Under the pieces are notes generated by a model. The model was not told the DNA's origin, searched no databases, and worked only from the letters and a program-made list of their open reading frames with translations. Below, in pieces: positions 31,424-39,025 of a stretch of 46,552 bases of DNA (positions are counted from its first letter, which is position 1; the number at the start of each line of letters is the position of its first letter). The position numbers were made by a program, and so were the translations under genes. Source of the DNA: an uncultured Oscillospiraceae bacterium (GTDB lineage Bacteria > Bacillota > Clostridia > Oscillospirales > Acutalibacteraceae). Location of the stretch: the NCBI GenBank assembly GCA_948471095.1, contig CAOKRG010000017.1:1-46552 (forward strand), written 5' to 3'.

Positions 31424-31563
31424 CGGCTTTCCAGAAAATCGTCTCTGGAACATGTGTATGCGGGGCCGGATGGAAAAAGAAGGATGGGAAGAAACGCCGC
31501 GCCCCCGGCAAAACTAGACGGGATGGCCAGCGGGCCGTCAGCATTTGCGAAGGAGGCGGTTTT

Positions 31564-31764
31564 ATGAAGGCCAACAAGCCGAAGATTCACTATCACGAGC
31601 ACGACGAGCCCCGGCAGGACCAGTTTCCCGAGATATCCAACGTGGCCTCGGCCAACGAGTGCACCGGGCTGATGTACCGGGCCCCGGTAGACCGGGAGGA
31701 GCTGGAAAACTACCGCCAGCTCTCGTCCATGGCGATTCCGGGGAAGGAGCCGGAGAAGTCCTAG
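31564..31764 (+). CDS. Small acidic/polar protein, unknown function
   Basis: I do not recognise this 66-residue protein. It starts MKANKPKIHYHEHDEPRQDQ, with a His-rich HYHEHDE patch that may bind metal, then SNVASANECTGLMYRAPVD with one Cys, and ends in Lys/Glu. It has no membrane segment. A strong GAAGGAGGCGGTTTT site precedes the ATG and a perfect terminator follows, so it is a real monocistronic gene. Confidence 0.78.
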   Translation: MKANKPKIHYHEHDEPRQDQFPEISNVASANECTGLMYRAPVDREELENYRQLSSMAIPGKEPEKS

Positions 31765-31771
31765 ACAAACA

Positions 31772-31803
31772 GAAAGGCCTCCCGGTTCGGGAGGGCCTTT
31801 CTC
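31772..31803 (+). terminator. Intrinsic terminator of the 66-aa gene
   Basis: AAAGGCCTCCCG and CGGGAGGGCCTTT pair around GTT and are followed by CTCTTAG. Confidence 0.9.
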
Positions 31804-31811
31804 TTAGCACC

Positions 31812-31935
31812 CTGTATTCATAGCCAGAGAATGCGGACAGGACGAGGATTATTTCGCCCGGCAAGATATTCCGCAGGCATACTGGCGTATGGCGGAAAAA
31901 GCCCCGCCTTGGCCGCGCTCAACGGCTGTGAACAT
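31812..31935. repeat. ATTCATAGCC palindromic element, long copy
   Basis: CTGTATTCATAGCC (31812-31825) and GGCTGTGAAC (31924-31933) are the inverted ends. AGCCCCGCCTTGGCCGCG and TCAACGGCTGTGA inside match the short copy at 44600-44666. This copy has about 60 extra bases in the middle. Confidence 0.75.
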
Positions 31936-31943
31936 GCGGGTCC

Positions 31944-32252
31944 TTACTCCGCCAGGGCCCTGGTCAGCCAGGCCTCGGCGATATCCAGGGCCAGGTACAG
32001 CCCTTCCTTTTCGCTGGTTTTCACGATCTGCTTGCGGGAGCGGATCTCCGGGTCGGTGTACATCAGCTGCACGGTCACCTTGTCGGCCACGTCCAGTTCG
32101 CCCACCTTTTTTTTGGATTTCACATCCATCTTGATTACATATTTGTCCGCCATGCTCCCATAGTAAATGGTGTCGCCGCAGCGCACCAGGGGCTTGCCCT
32201 TATAGGTGGGGAAGGGGGACTTTTCCTGCGCCGCTTTTTTCTGTTCGCTCAT
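31944..32252 (-). CDS. Conserved-type 102-aa protein, unknown function
   Basis: I do not recognise a named family. The likely start is ATG 32252 (MSEQKKAAQEKSPFPTYKGK); the upstream part of the frame is Pro/Arg-rich and not protein-like. The centre (KPLVRCGDTIYYGSMADKYVIKMDV) reads as a small beta barrel and the C-terminus (LYLALDIAEAWLTRALAE) as one helix. The ribosome site is weak (GTGGTGACACT). It follows ireB on the same strand after 125 bases, so it may share its transcript. Confidence 0.7.
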   Translation of the reverse strand: MSEQKKAAQEKSPFPTYKGKPLVRCGDTIYYGSMADKYVIKMDVKSKKKVGELDVADKVTVQLMYTDPEIRSRKQIVKTSEKEGLYLALDIAEAWLTRALAE

Positions 32253-32377
32253 AGTGTCACCACGCTTGTCAAAAATTTGGAACCTGTACGGATCGGACCG
32301 GCGTCCGAACGGACGGGAGGGCGCCGCCGGAAAGACGGGCCGGACTCCAGCCAGGGCAGGTTCTTGGAACGGGGAGG

Positions 32378-32629
32378 TCACTCTCCCAGGTAGGACCGGA
32401 CCATAGCCTTAAGCAGCTCGTCCCGGTCGATGCGCCGGATGAGGCTGCGGGCGTTGTTATGGGTGGTAATGTAGGTGGGGTCTTCAGACAGCAGGTACCC
32501 CACGATCTGGCTGATGGGATTATACCCCTTCTCCTTTAGGGCGTCGTAGACCACCAAGAGGATCCGTTTCATGTCGGCCTCGCGGACTTCCTCTAAAGAG
32601 AAGGTAATGGTGTTGTTGTTGTCAGGCAT
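32378..32629 (-). CDS. ireB: IreB family regulatory phosphoprotein
   Basis: This 83-residue protein is an IreB (UPF0297) homologue, the small phosphoprotein target of the IreK/PrkC-type Ser/Thr kinase that affects cephalosporin resistance in enterococci. [40 protein letters not shown] and DELLKAMV cover the family core. The N-terminus has Thr residues in NNNTITF where kinase sites occur. ATG 32629 has GGAGGTGGATCTC before it. In many Firmicutes ireB follows alaS; here alaS lies about 8 kb away. Confidence 0.93.
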   Translation of the reverse strand: MPDNNNTITFSLEEVREADMKRILLVVYDALKEKGYNPISQIVGYLLSEDPTYITTHNNARSLIRRIDRDELLKAMVRSYLGE

Positions 32630-32677
32630 GAGATCCACCTCCAGGCTCATAAGCTTATGGTTTTCCTCTATTTTTCT

Positions 32678-32706
32678 ATAATACCCCATATCGAAGAGAA
32701 ATGCAA
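32678..32706 (-). promoter_or_regulatory. Promoter of ireB
   Basis: On the minus strand TTGCAT (32706-32701), 17 bases and TATTAT (32683-32678) lie about 50 bases before the start. Confidence 0.75.
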
Positions 32707-32733
32707 GTTTTTTCTTGGCAAGCATTACGATTC

Positions 32734-32774
32734 GGTTACACAAGGTCAAACGGCCCGTGTAACCTAATTTTTTT
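32734..32774 (+). other. Inverted repeat GGTTACAC/GTGTAACC with T-run
   Basis: GGTTACAC (32734-32741) and GTGTAACC (32757-32764) are followed by TAATTTTTTTG. It sits between the divergent ireB and ABC promoters and may be a plus-strand terminator or a protein-binding site. Confidence 0.6.
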
Positions 32775-32806
32775 GCAAAGGGGCCCCCCATCTTTTACAT
32801 TTTTTC

Positions 32807-32835
32807 TTGACTTTTTCCCACTCATATGGTATCCT
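32807..32835 (+). promoter_or_regulatory. Promoter of the ABC exporter genes
   Basis: TTGACT (32807-32812), 17 bases and TATCCT (32830-32835). It leaves a leader of about 165 nt before the first ABC gene. Confidence 0.7.
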
Positions 32836-32888
32836 AACTTTCAATATGCAAAATAGTCGTGCGCCCCGTGTACGTTGCGCGGGGACCT

Positions 32889-32967
32889 GCACAGCACAGC
32901 GCCCTGCCCGCGGTCTGCCCCTGTGTCTCGGGGAATCCGCCCGGCGGACTTGTGTTGTGCTTTTTTT
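32889..32967 (+). promoter_or_regulatory. Attenuator-like hairpin in the ABC leader
   Basis: GCACAGCACA (32889-32898) pairs with TGTGTTGTGC (32951-32960) over 10 bp with one G-T pair, and TTTTTTT follows at once (32961-32967). The loop itself has GC-rich hairpins, among them TCCGCCCGGCGGA. The structure would end transcription before the ABC gene unless it is opened. No clear leader peptide with its own ribosome site was found. Confidence 0.65.
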
Positions 32968-33005
32968 GCGAAAAAGCCATTTCGATTCACGTAACGAGGT
33001 ATTGC

Positions 33006-34808
33006 ATGAAGAAAAAAGAGAATCAAAAGAAAAAGTCCAGCATCCTCCGCTTCGCTCCTTTTACCAAAGGGCTGCGGGTCCAATTCCTGCTGGCCATGGT
33101 CTTTGTGGTCTGTTCCGCTCTGGCCAACTACATGACGCCCCAGGTCATCCGGGTCACGGTGGACTCGGTGATCAACTCCGAGCCCTTCGCCCTGCCCGGC
33201 CCCGTGCTGGGCTGGCTGGACGCCCTGGGCGGGCGGGAGTACCTGCGGGGCCACATCGTCCTCTGCGCCGCGGCGGCCCTGCTCTTCGCCGTGGCGGCGG
33301 GGCTTACCAACTTCGGCTCCCGGGTGTGCCTGGCCAGGGCCTGCGAGGGCTCGGTGGAGCGGGTGCGCAACCGGCTCTTCGACCACATCCAGCGCCTGCC
33401 CTATGCCTGGCACAACCAGAACCCCACCGGCGACATCATCCAGCGCTGCACCCAGGACGTGGAGCTGATCAAGAACTTTATCAACGACCAGCTCATGACC
33501 ATCCTGCGCACGCTGCTGGCCATCTGTATCTCCATGGGGCTGATGTTCCTGATGAACGTGAAGCTCTCCCTGATCGTGCTGGCCTTCATCCCGGTGACCA
33601 TGCTGTTCTCCTTCGTGTTCTTTGTGCTGGTGGGCAATAAGTTTGAGCAGGCCGACCAGTGCGAGGGCCAGCTGACCGCCTTGGTCCAGGAGAACCTGAC
33701 CGGCGTGCGGGTGGTGCGGGCCTTTGGCCGGGAGCGCTATGAGATCGACCGCTTTAACCAAAAGAACCAGGAGTTCACCGGCCTGTGGGTCCGGCTGGGG
33801 CGGCTTTTGGGCATGAACTGGGGCGTGTGCGACTTTATGGCGGGCTTCCAGGCCCTGGTCATCCTTGTGGTGGGCGTCTTCTTCGTGGAGGCGGGGGACC
33901 TGACCCAGGGGGAGTTTTTGGCCTTTACCGCCTACAACTCCATGCTGGCCTGGCCGGTGAGCAACCTGGGCCGGGTGCTTACCGAGCTGAGCAAGACCGG
34001 CATCAGCGCCACCCGCATTTTCGAGATTCTGGACGCGCCGGCGGAGCGGGACCGGCCCGGAGCCCAGACCCCGGACATGACCGGGGACATCGTCTTCGAC
34101 CATGTGAGCTTTGCCTATGGCGAGGCCGGCGAGGTGCTGGAGGACGTGAGCTTTACCGTGAAGGCCGGGACCACCTTCGGCATTCTGGGGGCCACGGGCA
34201 GCGGCAAATCCACCCTGATGCACCTGTTGGACCGGCTGTATGAGCTGCCCGAGGGCGGCGGCAGGATTACCATCGGCGGGGTGGACGTGCGGGACATCCG
34301 TCTGGACCACCTGCGGGGGCACATCGGCATGGTGCTGCAGGAGCCCTTCCTCTTTTCCAAGTCCTTCCGGGAGAGCATCGCCGAGGGCGCGGGCCGGGCG
34401 GACCTGGACGCGGTGCGCAAATACGCCCGCATGGCCGCCATTGACGACGCCATCGTGAACTTCTCCCAGGGCTACGAGACCCCCATCGGCGAGCGGGGCG
34501 TGACCATCTCCGGCGGGCAGAAGCAGCGGGTGGCCATTGCCCGCATGCTGATGCAGGACACGCCCATCAAGGTGTTCGACGACTCCCTCTCCGCCGTGGA
34601 CATGGAGACGGACCTAAAAATCCGCCGCTCCCTGCGGGAGAACGTGCGCGGCACCACCATTCTGATCGCCCACCGCATCACCACCCTGATGGGCGCGGAC
34701 CAGATTCTGGTGCTGGACAAGGGCCGGGTGGCCCAGCTGGGAACCCACCAGGAGCTGGCGGCCCAGGAGGGCATTTACCAGACGATTTACAATATGCAGC
34801 GGTCGTAG
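33006..34808 (+). CDS. ABC exporter half-transporter, degenerate ATP site (BmrC-like)
   Basis: This 600-residue half-transporter has six membrane helices (about 1-330) and an ATPase domain. Walker A is GATGSGKST, the Q-loop is GMVLQEPFLFS, the signature VTISGGQKQR, and Walker B runs IKVFDDSLSAVD, where Asp replaces the catalytic Glu. This DDSLSAVD form marks the weak-site subunit of heterodimeric exporters such as BmrC (YheI) and TM287. The second half is at 35432-37237. ATG 33006 is set by CGAGGTATTGC; a longer in-frame extension to 32859 covers the leader hairpins. Substrates are probably drugs or lipids. Confidence 0.93.
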   Translation: MKKKENQKKKSSILRFAPFTKGLRVQFLLAMVFVVCSALANYMTPQVIRVTVDSVINSEPFALPGPVLGWLDALGGREYLRGHIVLCAAAALLFAVAAGLTNFGSRVCLARACEGSVERVRNRLFDHIQRLPYAWHNQNPTGDIIQRCTQDVELIKNFINDQLMTILRTLLAICISMGLMFLMNVKLSLIVLAFIPVTMLFSFVFFVLVGNKFEQADQCEGQLTALVQENLTGVRVVRAFGRERYEIDRFNQKNQEFTGLWVRLGRLLGMNWGVCDFMAGFQALVILVVGVFFVEAGDLTQGEFLAFTAYNSMLAWPVSNLGRVLTELSKTGISATRIFEILDAPAERDRPGAQTPDMTGDIVFDHVSFAYGEAGEVLEDVSFTVKAGTTFGILGATGSGKSTLMHLLDRLYELPEGGGRITIGGVDVRDIRLDHLRGHIGMVLQEPFLFSKSFRESIAEGAGRADLDAVRKYARMAAIDDAIVNFSQGYETPIGERGVTISGGQKQRVAIARMLMQDTPIKVFDDSLSAVDMETDLKIRRSLRENVRGTTILIAHRITTLMGADQILVLDKGRVAQLGTHQELAAQEGIYQTIYNMQRS

Positions 34809-34840
34809 GGGAAGCCAGACGCAAAGGCTGGCTAGCGAGC

Positions 34841-35133
34841 CAGTAAAAGTTTTTGATCCAAACTTTTTTTAAAAAGTTTGGTCCGGTCCAGGGTGAAACC
34901 CTGGCCGCCGGAGGCGACCTTGCCGTAAGGCGCGACCTGTGCGCCTGTAGGCCACTCCGTATTACTCCCAAAAACTGCGTCCTGTGCGCCGGAGGGTAAG
35001 CATCTGCCAACAAGCCCCAAACCGAGCGCCAAGCACACGCCTCGCACCCACGATAAACGTGTAAAAGTTTCGTCCACCTTTACAAAGGTGGTGGGGGTGG
35101 AGGGGGCAAAGCCCCCTCCCCGCCGGAGGCCTT
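34841..35133. repeat. Mosaic intergenic repeat, copy h
   Basis: This is one of the longest blocks: CCAGTAAAAGTTTTTGATCC, a TTTTTTTAAAAAGTTTGG motif, GGTGAAACCCTGGCCGCCGG, GCCACTCCGTATTACTCCC, the GCCCCAAAC...CCTCGCACC module, AAAAGTTTCGTCCACC and a GGGGCAAAGCCCC hairpin. Confidence 0.85.
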
Positions 35134-35151
35134 CTCATGCGTCAAACACAT

Positions 35152-35238
35152 AATGGGCATTTTCAAAGAAAATGCCCATTAGGGGAACCCCCGACGAGGG
35201 TTCCCCTACGGAAAAACGTCCCACTGAGACGTTTTTCC
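35152..35238. repeat. Three consecutive perfect hairpins
   Basis: Hairpin 1: AATGGGCATTTTC / GAAAATGCCCATT (35152-35180, 3-base loop). Hairpin 2: AGGGGAACCC / GGGTTCCCCT (35181-35207, loop CCGACGA). Hairpin 3: GGAAAAACGTC / GACGTTTTTCC (35210-35238, loop CCACTGA). They abut with 0 and 2 bases between. No gene overlaps them. Confidence 0.9.
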
Positions 35239-35280
35239 TACCCCTCCTGCGTTGTTTTCTCAGGAAAGCAAGGGCAAGGC

Positions 35281-35360
35281 CGCGAGACTCTGTCGGCGAC
35301 TTCGCCGTGCGAAGTCGTGCTCTGCCACCTTTGAAAAGGTGGACGAAACTTTTAATGGCT
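35281..35360. repeat. Mosaic intergenic repeat, copy i
   Basis: GCGACTTCGCCGTGCGAAGTCG forms a stem, followed by CCACCTTTGAAAAGGTGGAC and GAAACTTTTAATGG. With copy h and the three hairpins it fills the gap 34809-35431. Confidence 0.85.
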
Positions 35361-35431
35361 CACTGTCTCAGCTCGTGTGCGAATCAACGTCTTTGGACAC
35401 GCAACATACCATATTATAAAAGGAGTTCTAC

Positions 35432-37237
35432 ATGGATATAGAAAAAAACCAAGCCAGCCAGCCGGAGGAGCGCCATTCCGTTAAGGTCTGGCTGAAAATC
35501 CTCCCCTACTTCCGGGTCTACTGGAAGAGCATTACCGCCCTGTTTCTGGCCATGCTCACCAGCGCCCTCATCGGCGTGGCCTACACGCTGCTTTCCGGCT
35601 ACGCGGTGGACCGCTTCGTCACCCCCCGGGTGCACCAGGGCATTACGGCCTTTGCCCTGCTCTACCTGGGGCTGGTGGTCTTAAAGGCCTTTACCGAGCT
35701 GCTGCTGGGCTGGGTGGCCCTGCGCATGGAGGTAAACCTCAGCCGGGACCTGCGGCGGGACCTTTTCGCCCACCTGCAGGCGCTGAGCTTCTCCTACTAT
35801 AACCAAACCCCCGTGGGCGTCATCGTGGCCCGGGTGATGAGCGACGCCAGCCGCATCGGCGGCTTTACCTGGAACCTGGTGGACGGCTTTTATTGCAGCC
35901 TGTACGTGGCCGGGTGCGTGGCCGTAATGCTGGCCATCAACTGGAAGCTTGCCCTGCTGGTGCTGTGCGTCTCGCCGGTGGTGGCGCTGGTCACCCTGTA
36001 TTTTGAAAAGCGCATCTTAAAGATCAACCGCCAGGTCCGGAAGATCAACGCCGAGGTGACCCGCCACTACAACGAGGGCATCTCCGGGGCCAAGACCTCC
36101 AAGACCATGGTCATTGAGGACAAGAACACCGCCGCCTTTCAGGAGGTCAGCGGAAGCATGCGCCGCAGCAGCGTGAAGGCCGTGTTCCTGGACGCGGTCT
36201 ATGTGCCCATCATCAGCTTTCTAACCGCCCTTTCCCTGGCCTTTGTCCTAACCGGCGGGGGCGGCATGGCCCTGGCCGGGGGCATCACCATCGGCGAACT
36301 CACCATCTTCGTCAGCTTTGCCCTGATGATCGCCGACCCAGTGCAGGCTTTCGCCTACTGCGTTACCCGGTTCGTCTCCACCCAGGCCAATGTGGAGCGG
36401 GTCACCGGCCTGCTGGAAATGCGGCCGGAGATCGCCGACCCGCCGGAGGTGGAGGCCCGGTACGGCACCTCGGTGGAGCCCAAGCGGGAGAACTGGGAGC
36501 CCATAACGGGCCGCGTCACCTTTCAGGACGTGACCTTCCGCTACCCGGACGGTACGGAAAACGTGCTGGAGCACTTTACCCTGGACGTGCCCGCCGGGTC
36601 CGCCGTGGCCATTGTGGGGGAGACCGGCGCTGGCAAGTCCACCTTGGTGAACCTGGCCTGCCGCTTTTTCGAGCCCAATGAGGGCCAGGTGCTCATCGAC
36701 GGCCGGGACTACCGGGAGCGCAGCCTGCTGTGGCTGCACAGCAGCATCGGCTATGTGCTGCAAACGCCCCACCTGTTCTCCGGCACGGTGAAGGAGAACA
36801 TCCGCTATGGACGGCTGGACGCCACGGACGAGGAGATCATGGCCGCCGCCAAGCTGGTGAACGCCCATGACTTTATCATGCGCATGGAAAAGGGCTATGA
36901 CAGCGACGTGGGCGAGGGAGGCGGCCAGCTCTCCACCGGGGAGAAGCAGCTGGTCTCCTTTGCCCGGGCCGTGCTGGCGGACCCCCGCATTTTCGTGCTG
37001 GACGAGGCCACGGCCTCCATCGACACCAAAACCGAGGCCCTGATTCAAGAGGCCATCTCCACCCTGCTCAAGGACCGCACCTCCTTCCTCATCGCCCACC
37101 GGCTGTCCACCATCCGGCAGGCGGACCTGATTCTGGTGGTCCGGGAGGGGAAGATCATCGAACGGGGCACCCACCAGGAGCTGATGGAGCTGGGCGGCTA
37201 CTACGCGGAGCTGTATCAGAACCAGTTCAAGCAATAA
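35432..37237 (+). CDS. ABC exporter half-transporter, canonical ATP site (BmrD-like)
   Basis: This 601-residue partner of the upstream half-transporter has six membrane helices, then Walker A GETGAGKST, Q-loop SIGYVLQTPHLFSG, signature QLSTGEKQLVSFAR and Walker B IFVLDEATASIDTKTE, with the catalytic Glu in place. The LSTGEKQ signature in place of LSGGQ matches BmrD/YheH. Together the two genes give one active and one degenerate ATP site, the usual heterodimer design. AAAGGAGTTCTAC precedes the ATG. The 623-base repeat-filled gap between the halves is unusual for such a pair. Confidence 0.93.
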   Translation: MDIEKNQASQPEERHSVKVWLKILPYFRVYWKSITALFLAMLTSALIGVAYTLLSGYAVDRFVTPRVHQGITAFALLYLGLVVLKAFTELLLGWVALRMEVNLSRDLRRDLFAHLQALSFSYYNQTPVGVIVARVMSDASRIGGFTWNLVDGFYCSLYVAGCVAVMLAINWKLALLVLCVSPVVALVTLYFEKRILKINRQVRKINAEVTRHYNEGISGAKTSKTMVIEDKNTAAFQEVSGSMRRSSVKAVFLDAVYVPIISFLTALSLAFVLTGGGGMALAGGITIGELTIFVSFALMIADPVQAFAYCVTRFVSTQANVERVTGLLEMRPEIADPPEVEARYGTSVEPKRENWEPITGRVTFQDVTFRYPDGTENVLEHFTLDVPAGSAVAIVGETGAGKSTLVNLACRFFEPNEGQVLIDGRDYRERSLLWLHSSIGYVLQTPHLFSGTVKENIRYGRLDATDEEIMAAAKLVNAHDFIMRMEKGYDSDVGEGGGQLSTGEKQLVSFARAVLADPRIFVLDEATASIDTKTEALIQEAISTLLKDRTSFLIAHRLSTIRQADLILVVREGKIIERGTHQELMELGGYYAELYQNQFKQ

Positions 37238-37299
37238 GCGGAAGAATTACCGCCCAGCTAACGGTAAGCAAATGTACGCGGTCAAGGAGTTTACAACGT

Positions 37300-37510
37300 T
37301 CGCTGCGCGAAGTTGACATTCGCTGCGTGAAGTCGCGGCCCCTTGCAGAGCACGACTTCGCAAAGCGAAGTCGCCGGCAGAGTTTCGCAGCCTTGCCGAA
37401 GCCATACATCACACAATGGGCCGTAGGGGTCTCGCCTGCCGGCTCGGCCGGTTCGCGGCGTGCTGGCAGACGCTCACCCCCTTCGGGATGACTTGGCGAA
37501 GCCAATGTCA
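37300..37510. repeat. Mosaic intergenic repeat, copy j
   Basis: Several short hairpins of the TTCGCTGCGCGAA and GACTTCGCAAAGCGAAGTC kind are followed by GGGGTCTCGCCTGCCGGCTC and CTTGGCGAAGCCAATGTCAT, elements also seen in copies c, e and at 46430. No gene lies in 37238-37750. Confidence 0.8.
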
Positions 37511-37562
37511 TAAGTCCCGACTTTGCTTCCTATCGTTTGACGCTGGAGTATATATTAACCCA

Positions 37563-37622
37563 AACGCCCCCCGCGGGCCAGCCACAGAATGCGTGGCCGA
37601 AACCGCAGGGGGCGCTTTTCTA
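37563..37622 (+). terminator. Terminator-like hairpin downstream of the ABC pair
   Basis: GCCCCCCGCGG and CCGCAGGGGGC pair with an inner GGCCAGCCAC/GTGGCC arm and are followed by GCTTTTCT. Confidence 0.75.
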
Positions 37623-37750
37623 TGCTTTATAGGAAACACACTTAAAAATCGGTAGGCGCCGAGTTTTATGCTGGGCGGCTGCCCCGCCTGGTTCAAAAGA
37701 GGTATCCTGCCTCTTTTGAACTGTGTTAACTGTAGGAACGAATTCCACCC

Positions 37751-38179
37751 TCAGCCCGCCTCGGGGTTAGGGCAGGTGATGATCCAGGTAAAGCCAAAGC
37801 GGTCCCGGATGAGGGAGCCGCAGCCGCCGTCGTCCGGCTTGGGATGGGGCTTCAAGGGGGAGAGGAGCTCTCCCCCCTCTGCCAGGACCTCCACGGCCCG
37901 CTCCGCCTCCTCCTTGCTTTCCATGTGAATCATCAGCTTGACGGCCGTGCTGGCGGCGGCGCCCTCCGGCGCGTCTCCCGCCGCCATCGGGGTTCGGCCC
38001 AGGCGGAACTCCACGTGCATCACCTTTCCCATCAGCTCCGGGGAGCTAGTGTTTTCCTGAGACCAGCGGGAGAGATAGAGAATCTCGCCCCCAAAAGCCT
38101 CCATGTAAGCCCGCAATGCCTCCTGGCAGTTCCCCGAAAAGGCCAGGTAGGGAATCACCTCAATTTGTTGTTTCTCCAT
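37751..38179 (-). CDS. PhnB-like VOC-family protein
   Basis: This 142-residue protein is of the PhnB/YdcJ type VOC family (often mislabelled 3-demethylubiquinone methyltransferase). EVIPYLAFSGNCQEALRAYMEAFGGEI opens the fold, GKVMHVEFRLG gives a metal-type His/Glu strand, and DRFGFTWIITCP closes it, all as in the family. No substrate is established. GGAAGGCATGG-type spacing gives ATG 38179 after AGGAGGAAGGC. It is followed on the same strand only by a terminator-like region. Confidence 0.87.
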   Translation of the reverse strand: MEKQQIEVIPYLAFSGNCQEALRAYMEAFGGEILYLSRWSQENTSSPELMGKVMHVEFRLGRTPMAAGDAPEGAAASTAVKLMIHMESKEEAERAVEVLAEGGELLSPLKPHPKPDDGGCGSLIRDRFGFTWIITCPNPEAG

Positions 38180-38200
38180 GCCTTCCTCCTGTTTCCCGGC

Positions 38201-38737
38201 TTATTTAAAGAACAGGGGCAGGGGCTCCAGGTAGATAATATCCGTCCGGTCCTTGGCGTCGCCCTCGGCCAGCACGCAGGCCTTGCCCACCACGTTGCCG
38301 CCGATCTCGCGCAGCAGCTCCTCCATGGCGGCCAGGGACTCGCCGGTGGAGATCACGTCGTCCACAATGAGGATGCGCCTGCCCCGCAGGTTCTCGCAGT
38401 CGGCCTTGGAGAGATAGAGCTTTTGCACATGGTCCGTGGTGATGGACTTCACCTCCACATGGATGGGGTCCTCCATATAGGCCTTGATCCCCTTGCGGGC
38501 CACCACGTAGTTCCGGCAGCCAATGCGGGCCATCTCGTAGGCCAGGGGGATGCCCTTGCTCTCGGCGGTGACGATCACATCGTGCTCCGGGCACTTGGCC
38601 AGCAGGGCCTTGGCCACCGCCTCGGTGATCTCCACATCGGAAAACATCACGAAGCCCGCGATGTCCATGTGTTCGTTAATGGGGCAGATGGGCAGCTCCC
38701 TCTCACAGCCCGCGATGTTAATTTTATATACGCTCAT
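38201..38737 (-). CDS. Purine-type phosphoribosyltransferase
   Basis: This 178-residue type I phosphoribosyltransferase transfers ribose 5-phosphate from PRPP to a base. The PRPP loop is RILIVDDVISTGESLAAMEE (121-140), and the pyrophosphate loop is TAESKGIPLAYEMAR (58-71). Overall it resembles adenine or xanthine PRTases, although the base cannot be assigned. ATG 38737 is chosen for its AAAGGAGATTTATC site; the frame upstream only crosses repeat DNA. It lies 21 bases ahead of the VOC gene, so the two may be co-transcribed. Confidence 0.87.
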   Translation of the reverse strand: MSVYKINIAGCERELPICPINEHMDIAGFVMFSDVEITEAVAKALLAKCPEHDVIVTAESKGIPLAYEMARIGCRNYVVARKGIKAYMEDPIHVEVKSITTDHVQKLYLSKADCENLRGRRILIVDDVISTGESLAAMEELLREIGGNVVGKACVLAEGDAKDRTDIIYLEPLPLFFK

Positions 38738-38798
38738 GATAAATCTCCTTTCGTATGTTTTAGGCGCGTTAAAACTGGTTGTTATAGAAGTATTAGAT

Positions 38799-38930
38799 GG
38801 CCTCCGGCGGCTTAGGGACTCCGTCCCTAAGAACCCTGCAACCTTTGAAAAGGGCGACAATCGCCAGTGGCGATTTCCCGTCGCCGACCGAAGCGCCAGC
38901 GGAGAATGACGAAACTTTTACTGTTGCGCC
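38799..38930. repeat. Mosaic intergenic repeat, copy k
   Basis: It reads GGCCTCCGGCGGCTTAGGG, ACTCCGTCCCTAAGAACCC, AACCTTTGAAAAGGGCGAC, CGCCAGTGGCG and GACGAAACTTTTACTGTTG. Confidence 0.88.
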
Positions 38931-39025
38931 CTGGAGTCTTTCCTGATTTGTTACCCTGACAGTTAAAAGTAGGCAAATACGCGGCCCCTTCGGGACGCAG
39001 TCCCGTCTGTTCTCAGGCTCATTGA

